Shown one piece after another: positions 55,936 through 64,000 of a DNA stretch of 64,000 nt. The stretch is from Metallyticus violacea. Lineage: Eukaryota > Arthropoda > Insecta > Mantodea > Metallyticidae. The stretch is taken from positions 6,198,501 to 6,262,500 of the forward strand of contig CM060833.1 in the NCBI GenBank assembly GCA_030762175.1, given 5' to 3'. Below the pieces are notes generated by a model. It was not told where the DNA came from, searched no databases, and saw only the letters and a list, made by a program, of their open reading frames with translations. The translations under genes and the position numbers were made by a program. Each line of letters begins with the position of its first letter. Position 1 is the stretch's first letter.

Positions 55936-56584
55936 TAAAAATTACTCTTCGTGACCTTCATTGCTGACCACTGTCTCTCACCAACTGAACTTTGGGGCGT
56001 GCTGAGACACGCTGCACTTCTCAATACCTGGGGACTTCATTTGAAAGTACATCCCATACACTTTCAATTGTACATCGTAGATTTTTCGTGTTTTCCCTTG
56101 TTCGCGATAAAAAAAAAACGCTACGAGTTGCTATAAACCTCAAACAAACGTTCTTGGGAACGCACGTGACGAGGTAATGTATACACATAATGGCTCCTGT
56201 GGGTAACAGATTTTTTTCCCATTTGCTTCCTCTCACCCCAATAAAAATACTCCACACGCCTACGGAGACACCGCGACTGCATACCAAGAGACACCTATAG
56301 ACTTTCTTTCATGCTTGAAATGAACATCGACAGCTGAATTGCTGCCTTTGTAGGATTTGCACTGTACTTCCTCCAAAGTGGGATAGAATTCTGAGATTGA
56401 ATATATCAACCGACGAAAAAGTGTTTTGATACAAGCAGTGGAAGCATATCCGCGTGTCCAGGTACCTGAGGAGTTTGGGCTGTATATCAATCATGTCTAC
56501 GGTACAGCATCATCAGCTCGCTATATCAACAGATATGAATTATTTGATGCATTTCAAGCTATCGAGAAACATGCAATATAGACG
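55936..56584. other. No supported gene
   Basis: Overlapping short open frames on both strands, none with a recognisable domain. Confidence 0.4.
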
Positions 56585-57907
56585 ACTGTTCAATAAAGAA
56601 TAATCGTAATTTTTAACAACATGCCTTTAATAATTTGGAGGATATTTCTCAAGCCATGCTCCGTTTGGATGCAATGCACCTGTCAGTCTTCAAAGACATG
56701 CTGGAAACAAATTTTTGACAGGTTCGTAAGAATCGCCTCTGTAGCTTTCACGACTGTTTCTGATTGTGAAAATGTCTCTATCGAAGGTTTTTCTTTAATG
56801 TAGGCAAAAGATTATACCATAATTATTTACAATTTTCTATTCCACTGTCAACTTTTAAAACAAAACATGCCAGAAAATGACGACATATAACCGATTAGTT
56901 CTTAATTGTATCTTACGCAGTAAGCGCCTTTCCGCTATACTGTAGCACAGTGGCCCTCCTTTGAAGAGGGAAGCTCATGGGCCAGTCCGGACAATTTTAC
57001 CCTTTGAAGTCATACCTTCATGAGCCAGCAAAGAGTTACAAGACTATACTTGTCTTCCTTCAAGATGGTTACTCTTTCTGCTGCTTATTTCTGCGTTCTC
57101 TTGGGCCAGCAGGGCCAGCGCTCGGTATTCTCTCTTTTCTTAGGAACCAAATTGAGGGTTACTGACATCACGCATAACTAACTACGGTGTTTTCGCACTT
57201 TGTTTGAAATTGGGTGACTTTCTCAATGGAAAGTTAAGTTTCACAGTGTTAACTGTTAAGTTACACCGAAAAGCGTATCTGTTTTGTGGAAATGAATAAA
57301 GACTCCGTTTTCGCGTCTAAGTTTAACTGTTAAGTTGGAAGTGAAACGATATGGACCTCATCAACCGAAAACTACAAGAGCTTACTCAGAAAGACAACAC
57401 AAAATTAAGAGGTTTTTCTCTTCTGACAGCGTGTGAAATGAAAAACATATCTTGCCTATAGGAAAGACATTAAAGCAGAAATTGAAAGGACAAATTTCCT
57501 TTCTGTACAGGCTAACGAAACGAATTTATTGTGATATCAGCGGGGTAAACCGGTTGAAAGGTTCATAAAACTCATTGTTGTTTCTGAATTCACTGCAGAA
57601 GGCTTAAGGTAAACTTTAACAGCTGAATTAGAAGAGTTCCAGGTAAACCAAAAGTGTATAACAGCTGAAGATTTATTGAAACAAATGCAAAATTTCAGAG
57701 CAGCATATTGTTCGTGGTGTATCACCTCCCTTTTGCTGCACATGTTTCAACTTGCACACCTCTCACAGGCTGGGACCGGAAATGATAACAATGAAACTAC
57801 TACCACGTACGCATTACGCTGTTAAGCTGTCAAAATATTGTCAAATTAAATTTTAGCGCGAGAAAGTATGTCTTAAAAAATATAGGTAATAATTGTTTAT
57901 TAAACAG
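56585..57907 (-). mobile_element. Mariner-like element, family D copy 6, with intact outer ends
   Basis: Left end CTGTTCAATAAAGAATAATC and right end TTGTTTATTAAACAG form the TIR pair also seen at 60404-61253. The left 240 bases match the transposase 3' part and the right 320 bases match the 5' part. The middle (about 56830-57590) is too diverged to recognise and may be an insertion or unrelated sequence. No open transposase. Confidence 0.7.
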
Positions 57908-58487
57908 CCCGCATATTTAAATATAATTATTGCTTTTCATGCAGAATTTAAATAAATATCCTTATAGCATATATAGAAATAGTGTGAATAAAGTGAAATG
58001 ATATTTTATTTTAAATAGATATACCAACAAAGGAAAATAAAAGTAGTTATATTGTTTGTAAACACAAAAGTTTGCCTTCCCAAATGACTGTACAAGCATC
58101 CAGTCCCTCCACTTCGATCCGAAAAACATGTGAACGCTATGGGTGGGAATGAGAAAGCACAAGTGTGTGCAGCGTATGTTGCTACTGCCAGCTGGTGGCG
58201 AAGCTCCGAACTTCGCTTAGTACAAGTGTGACAATACTTGACTGCGAAATTTAAATATGAAAACGGTGTGTGTGCTTAAAAATACTCTGTAATAACTGTT
58301 TTAATCCCACTGGGGGACATGACGCGCAATCCTATACTCGTAGAAGCTGACGGGACTAAAAACATTTATCCAATCGACACATGTTTCAAACCGATGTTCG
58401 AGAATGTCATTAAAAGTGTGAAATTACAAACGTTAGATGAAGTGTTTATCAGCTAAATCTCTGAAACACATTCCTCACCAGTTGAAA
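57908..58487. other. No gene seen
   Basis: AT-rich, no motif recognised. Confidence 0.4.
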
Positions 58488-58741
58488 ACCGCCAGTGGTA
58501 GTCGAGGCCGTTAAGACGCGGACTCGTGAGCGGGTGACCTGCGTTCGAATCCCGCCAGGACCGTCCTCCCTGAGGTTTTTTCTAGGTTTTCCTCAGTCCT
58601 CATAAATGGCAAATGCCAGGGAGGTACACAAACTTAGGTCTGGAAGGTTTCCTTCCTTAAAAAAAAATCCTTTCCCAATTTACTATCTCATATATCATCA
58701 TTATCCACGCCTGTGGTGCCTCAGCAGTAAAAACTATTAAA
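58488..58741 (+). repeat. SINE-S copy, full length
   Basis: Head CCGCCAGTGGTAGTCGAGGC, B box CGTTCGAATCCCGCC, body GGCAAATGCCAGGGAGGTAC, short tail. Confidence 0.9.
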
Positions 58742-59910
58742 ACCTCCCTCAAAAAACAACAAGCCACTACATGTACATGCCTTGCACTCACTTGAATACT
58801 GGCTTTTCCGAATGAGCAGCGCTCCCCTGCCGGCAAGTCACTAAAATTAGAGCACTTTATGATTCTTTTGTACTTTCGCCAGTCGCACATAAAGATTTCG
58901 GTACTGTGGAACCAAAATATGAATTTTTTTCACTGCGGTCAATTTTCCTCGCTAAGACCTTCCACCGGCGCAAATAACATCAGCAGTGATGACGTGAGGG
59001 CCCTTTCCAGAGAGTACAGATGGTGCTGCAGTAACATCCATCCGACGGGGAATCCCCTATGTCACTCCAGCGCACGTGAACAGACCTAAGTACACAACAG
59101 ACATGTGACGATGAGTTTCCCATGCTTCACCTCACTCAGCAGATTCCCCCCCCCCCACAAAAAAACGAAACCTCTCTGATCTCCTTTATGAGCACTAAAC
59201 AAACAACGAATGTGCTGCCGATATAACATTGTATATCTTTTGCGCGTGTGATAAGCAATTTTTATTTGATTGTCTCTATTACTGTCTTCGTCGTGTTACA
59301 AGATCTTGACCGATTTATGGAATTGAGGCTTGTCTCACCTTGGAAGCCGCACGTGCTAATGCCAGTCAGTAACTCTTGACGCCGGCGTGTGTCTGTTCAA
59401 TACTTTTAATGTAAGAACAGCAAAAACCCGGCGAGAACTCGGTAAAAAGAACGACATTAGGAATATTTTAGCTGCATTTGGACAATGACTGATATTTTTG
59501 TTAATCAAAATATATCTATCTGACAAAAATATTTTCTACTGCCCCGATTTACAATCAAATTGTAACTTAAAACTTTCAATTAACATATAAATGTCAGATA
59601 ATGTATTTTGAATTTAATAATTATGTATTCTTTTGTTTTAGTTTTGACTTTCAGATTTATATTTTAAGTTACATTTGCAATGATTTCTGTTGTGCTGTTA
59701 ATTTGCTGTGTTTATGTTGTGCTTTGTTATTGTTTGCTCGGATATAATGTTTGTTTTTGTATTAGCGGTACACATGATTTGTTTCGCTAGAAGAGATAGC
59801 CTTTGTATTGATATTTTTACTGCCGTGCCGTCCTTTCTTTCTTCCGCCGCTATCTATATATCCAAACCTCTAAGGAACTATGCCTACTTTACTCCCTTCA
59901 CCTGTTAACA
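58742..59910. other. No gene seen; C run at 59146-59157
   Basis: Mixed to AT-rich sequence with a poly-C tract followed by an A run. No coding motif. Confidence 0.4.
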
Positions 59911-60034
59911 CAAATTTGTACACCCACACACAAAGGAACTAGAAAATCTGTGTTGTCATAGTAACGCGAGGTTGCAGAAAAAGTGAGCAACGTGGCACTT
60001 GGCCTTCTCTAGTTCCTTTGTGCGTACATTTGAA
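59911..60034. repeat. Short palindromic element (about 124 bp), MITE-like
   Basis: The left arm CACAAAGGAACTAGA (59929-59943) with outer CAAATTTGTACACC pairs with the right arm TCTAGTTCCTTTGTG (60008-60022) with outer CGTACATTTG. The spacer of about 65 bases is non-coding. Candidate miniature inverted-repeat element. Confidence 0.7.
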
Positions 60035-60403
60035 CATGCCCGCTTGTTTCAAAACAACAGAAGAGACTAAAACTTTAATTTTAATCTTATGTTAAAATAA
60101 AAAAAAAACAAACGAAGTGAAGGTTTCTATATGTCACATTTTTCTTTTTAGCCTTACACGACGACCATTTTCATCGTCTTTTCCTGTAAACAAATTTTGT
60201 GGCGTATTAAAAGACTGATTTTCAGCAAAAAGTATTTTTTGTTAATTTTGAATAAAGCTGGCATTTGTTACTTTATGATATGTGACACTTTGATAGAAAT
60301 GGGGCCTCAGTTGGATATGAATATCAGACAGTTTGCGATTTTCTGCCTCTATTTGAAATTATTACACGAGTCTTTCATGATTTTGTTGCCCGTTTCACGG
60401 AGG
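60035..60403. other. No gene seen
   Basis: AT-rich. Nothing recognised. Confidence 0.4.
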
Positions 60404-61253
60404 GCTGTTCAATAAAGAATAATATCAACACACCTTTACTAATTTTGATGATCTTTCTCAAAGTAGTCCCCATTGGATGCCAATACACCTGTCGCACAGT
60501 TTCTGTCAGTCTTCAAAGACATGCCAGAAACTATTTTTTGACAGGTACTTCAGAATTGCCTCCGCAGCCCTCATTATGCGAAAGGAAAAAAGTCACAGGA
60601 GGGCTAAATCTGGGCTGTATGGAGGGTGAGGTATACACTTCAAATTGACGTTTGTGAGATAATGTACGTTCGTGCATTAGCCTGTTGTACGGAAATGTGG
60701 CCTTGCAGAGTTTTTGGGAAAGTTCTGTAATATTGTCAAGAACAATAACATTAACTCTTCCAGAGAAACATAATTTTTTTTATTGGTAACCTCAGGATCG
60801 AAGCTTCATCAGCAGTGAAAGAAACCCCTGTAAATCAAATTCAACTGTACGCGAGCGTCTTTCTGTCGGAAATCAGTAATCTTGGAAAGCCACTGTTCAA
60901 CTGTCACCCAGTGAAATTTTCAGAATTTCTGAAAGTGTTCTTAATGTTATTCGGTGATCCTCTCTGACAATGTGAACAGTGGTGTTAAAGTTTTCTTCCA
61001 TCTACGAGCTGTTCAAGAACAAACTCTTGTAACATTGCAAAAACCCCCGCTTAAGATTTGTTGAGCCGAAATTAGAATTTCATAGCAGCCTACTGTTCAT
61101 CGCCTGACATCTTCATTTTGCTGTAGTCGTAACTGAACATGTCTCAACTTTTACACTTCTCATAGGTACACATTAAGCTGACAAAATATTTAAAGTTAAA
61201 TTTTAGCAAGAGAAATTATGACGTTAAAATTATCATGATTCTTTATTGAACAG
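60404..61253 (-). mobile_element. Mariner-like element, family D copy 7, internally deleted (850 bp)
   Basis: The TIR pair is CTGTTCAATAAAGAAT at 60404 and ATTCTTTATTGAACAG at 61238-61253. Inside are shortened transposase parts: the 3' region (CTAAATCTGGGCTGTATGGA, the SPD block complement, near 60604) and the 5' region with TGAACATGTCTCAACTT. Frameshifts are frequent. Confidence 0.85.
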
Positions 61254-61319
61254 GTCTCAGAGAATCAAAAATAAGCATGTGCCACTGACAAAAGATTTTG
61301 GGAATATTATCCTCCAACA

Positions 61320-62335
61320 ACCGCATTTTAGAAAAGTATCATTCACATATATCAGTTTATCGTCGGAAATTAAGTCAATTTACACTTGATAGCATACGAT
61401 GTCGCTGTTTTCACGAATTGCAGACAGATGAACTTGATATTCGTGCTAATTTTTGTAACTGGGTGTTACGGTAAAGTAATTGATTTTTTACTGATGAAGC
61501 AAGTTACTACTTGCATGGTCATGTTTCAAACAGGTGCTGGATGCCAGGTATGACGGTTTTATAGGCGAACAATCAAGATTCCTGTTCAAGCATTTTTAAA
61601 GGAAATCCCCAGGAGGGAGAAATTGTTTATAGATTAAATATTAATAAATGTAAACATAATACATATATCGAATACATTTTATCTTTAAAACAGGACAGTT
61701 ACACGGCATATAAAGCAGCAATATCGGAAAATATTACCCCCAATAAAATAAAATATTTGATACAACATTGCAAAGGCACAAGCTTTTAATAACCAACAAT
61801 TAAAACGTTTGAATGCCTCCCAAAATAACAAGTAAATATTATTTACCGGCATGCAAGTCCAAATTCGTTACTCATAAAGAACATTATAAAAGGAAACTTT
61901 ATGCCAATACAGCCACATACATCACAATTAAAGTTTAAGTGCGTCACAGATCTCACCCTTCGGAGAAGCCTCCGGGCCTAACAGTTTTGAATATAAGGCC
62001 TAAAAGAAGTATAACCTACTCTTTTCCGGAAAAATCTTACCTGTCTATTAGAACGGTTACGCCATAAGCAAGGGACCATACATTAGCTGATGAACCTTCC
62101 TGACGTGGCCAGGTGAACAGATTTAAAGACGAATCCCGCAGAGTTTGAAGAACAGCGTAAATGCGGAAAGATACAGAAAATACATACTGGCATTATGCGA
62201 TTTTAAAGTGCACAGAACATTTGAAGAGCTAACGGAAAATATCAGGAAAGAAATTTATTCAATTTCGGAAGATATCTGATTATATTTTACAAAGATGTCA
62301 GAAATGTAGCAGAATATTTTCCATTATTTATATCA
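61320..62335 (+). mobile_element. Tc1/mariner-type (Tc3-like) relic, family Q
   Basis: Plus strand fragments in order are RILEKYHSHISVYRRKLSQF, ELDIRANFCNWVLR, FFTDEASYYLHGHVSNRCW (first catalytic Asp in FTDEA, about 61484), and about 700 bases later KVHRTFEELTENIRKEIYSI (62200-62260), the C-terminal tail. The middle is not recognisable. Inactive. Confidence 0.65.
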
Positions 62336-62739
62336 TAAGGTACTTGCTTATTTTCATTTCGCTTGTAATTGTGAGCACTTGAATCAGTTGAGCGGATATT
62401 TCATTTGCTTCGCCGGTGTTTACATCTATGACTACCGACCCGCCTGCTGCCGTGAAACGGGCGACAAAACCATGAAAGACGTAGCATATTAGATGCATTT
62501 TTCAATTGTTTTAAAACTAAATGCTAGCTAATCGTAAATTACGCAAAATGTCATAGTTTTTTAAACACATTCCCAACTTAGGCCCATTTTCATGAGTTTA
62601 GGATGTATAATGACTGGAATAAAGTAATGGTGACACCTTTAGTACTGCTGTTGTAGAAGGAAGAAATGTCTATTGATCACACCCACTGTCGCTATTGCAG
62701 TGTGAAGTGGTTCTGTCAAAGAGTACCTCGTAAAAATTA
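62336..62739. other. No gene seen
   Basis: Unassigned sequence up to the mariner TIR. Confidence 0.4.
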
Positions 62740-63954
62740 CAAGGGTAGGTCCATAAGTTTCCGGACTAACCATCTTCTAGGCATGATAAACACAAAAACT
62801 ATATTTCACTTTTCAATATAGTTATCCTTTATTGCAATACACTTGTCACATCTTTGAATTAACATTTCAACCCCCCCCCAAAAATAAATCAGAAGTCTTA
62901 TCTGCAAAATGGGCATAAACAACATCCATCCCTTCTTCGTCATACTTAAATTTCCTTCCTCGAACCCCCTTCTTGAGTTTTGAGAAGAGGAAACAGTCAC
63001 TTGAGCTAGATCTGGGCTATAGGGGGGATGGTCGATCTCCATGAAGCCACATTTCTTCACAGTTTCCTTTGCAACAAGAGCTGTGTGCACAGGCGCGTTG
63101 TCGTGAAGAAGGCACACTCCACCACTCAGCTTTCCTCGTCTTTTCTCTTTGATGGAGGCACGTAGTCTGTGCAGTAGACCAGCATAGTACTCCCCATTTA
63201 CTGTGATGTTCCTCTCCTTGAAGTCAATGAAGAGTATTCCTTCACAGTTCCAAAAGATTGTGGCTATGATCTTCCTGGTTGACTGAGTGACCTTGACCTT
63301 TAGAGGCGGTGCTTCGTCCGGCTTATGCCACTCCATTGATTCTCTTTTGGACAAGGGATCATAGTAGAAGACCATAGTTTCATCTCCTGTAACAATGGTT
63401 TATAGAAATTTTCTCTTGTTGCCACGGCAGAGCTTCTAAAATTACCTGACAACAGATGACTCGTTGCTGCTTTTGGACTGAGGAAAGAAGTCCAGGCACC
63501 CATCTTGCACTAACCTTATTCATGTTTAAATGTTCATGAATAATTCGAAGGTCTGTTGTTTTAGAAAGGCCCACCCTTGCCGCTATGTCTGTAACTTTGA
63601 GCCTCCGGTCTTCTATAATTTCTCCTTACACAAGAGCGAGCGATGTTTTCAGGAGTGAGCACCTCCAAGGTTCGACCTGCACGCTCTTCGTCTTCGATGC
63701 TTCCTCGACCCATTCGAAAAAGTTCGGCCCATTCTTTTACGGTAGAATATGAGGGGGATGCTTCCCCATTTACACCGTTCAATCGCTGAATAATTTCAAA
63801 TGGAGTAAGTCCTTCTTTTGTGAAGAACTTAATAACAGCTCGATACTCCATTATGATCATATCACAATCTTCTATACGTAGCCTTCTTTATGCAACTGTA
63901 TCTGAACAACTGAATACAGCGGAGCGGAAGTTGCAGCTGCAAGACTTACCCTTG
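62740..63954 (-). mobile_element. Mariner family A copy 4, near full length (1215 bp)
   Basis: TIRs CAAGGGTAGGTCCATAAG at 62740 and the complement CTTACCCTTG ending at 63954, flanked by TA (62738-62739 and 63955-63956). The 5' untranslated part is shorter than in copy 1. The rest aligns throughout. Confidence 0.93.
62811..63872 (-). pseudogene. Mariner transposase (family A), frameshifted
   Basis: The start region reads MIIMEYRAVIKFFTKEGLTP (63860 and down), followed by SIEDEERAGRTLEVLTPENI, a frameshift near 63610, RWVPGLLSSVQKQQRVICC, and another near 63420 that breaks the VTGDE motif region. Then KVTQSTRKIIATIFWNCEGI, LSGGVCLLHDNAPVHTALVA (second catalytic Asp) and HPPYSPDLAQVT follow, where a base loss shifts the frame exactly at the third catalytic motif. 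A nine-base C run at 62871-62879 (G run on the coding strand) disturbs the C-terminus. Not functional. Confidence 0.88.
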
Positions 63955-64000
63955 TATGGTTATGTTAAGGCAACAGGCATGGATCAAAATTGAGGTTTGT

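Noticed and set aside
55199..64000. Search for the next Ca-beta exons (continuation after TPPTPG, and the conserved guanylate-kinase-like domain)
   Set aside because: No matching coding block was found. They are expected beyond the window.
1..64000. CRISPR arrays, bacterial operons, rRNA, telomeric TTAGG arrays, endogenous viral genes
   Set aside because: None seen. Repeats are dispersed eukaryotic transposons and simple microsatellites.

Overview
This is a stretch of animal (eukaryotic) genome, almost certainly from an insect. It is AT-rich and intron-like, with no operons or bacterial signals. About half or more of it is covered by transposable-element relics typical of insects: Tc1/mariner DNA transposons, tRNA-derived SINEs and non-LTR retrotransposon pieces. 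I cannot name the species. A large-genome hemimetabolous insect would fit, but that is inference only.

The one host gene I recognise is the voltage-gated calcium channel beta subunit (Drosophila Ca-beta, vertebrate CACNB). Three consecutive plus-strand exons are present: A at 44651-44767, B at 53531-53650 and C at 54973-55198. Their splice sites and phases are compatible, and the joined product runs from the acidic/charged N-terminal segment through the SH3 domain into the HOOK linker. The guanylate-kinase-like half of the protein should lie beyond the right edge, because no further exon was recognised in the last 8.8 kb. Everything from 1 to 44650 is either a very long upstream intron of this gene or intergenic DNA.

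Layout. 0-16 kb: decayed mariner/Tc1 copies (families K, C, D, E, T, J, A, M, N) and SINEs. 16.9-20.9 kb: mariner B, a minus-strand LINE interrupted by two SINEs, and an Hsmar1-like mariner carrying an (AAT)n expansion. 22-28.7 kb: D and F elements with younger insertions, including a full-length mariner A (26764-28041) with TIRs and TA target duplication. 29.5-36 kb: further B, C, F and A pieces plus a 460-bp repeat inverted relative to 1.8-2.3 kb. 36-44.6 kb: few repeats. 44.6-55.2 kb: the calcium-channel exons with TE-filled introns. 55.2-64 kb: F, D and Q relics, a small palindromic element and a second near-complete mariner A.

No complete transposase of normal length is open. The only well-preserved transposon ORF is a 102-codon N-to-C fusion in a 578-bp element (46451-47028). 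I found no RNA gene, CRISPR array, viral insertion or clearly new biological system. The best leads are that fusion ORF, an unassigned antisense exon-like ORF inside the calcium-channel intron (52603-52731), and a duplicated composite repeat. Family letters (A, B, C and so on) are labels used only in this report. Element ends are approximate unless TIRs are described.
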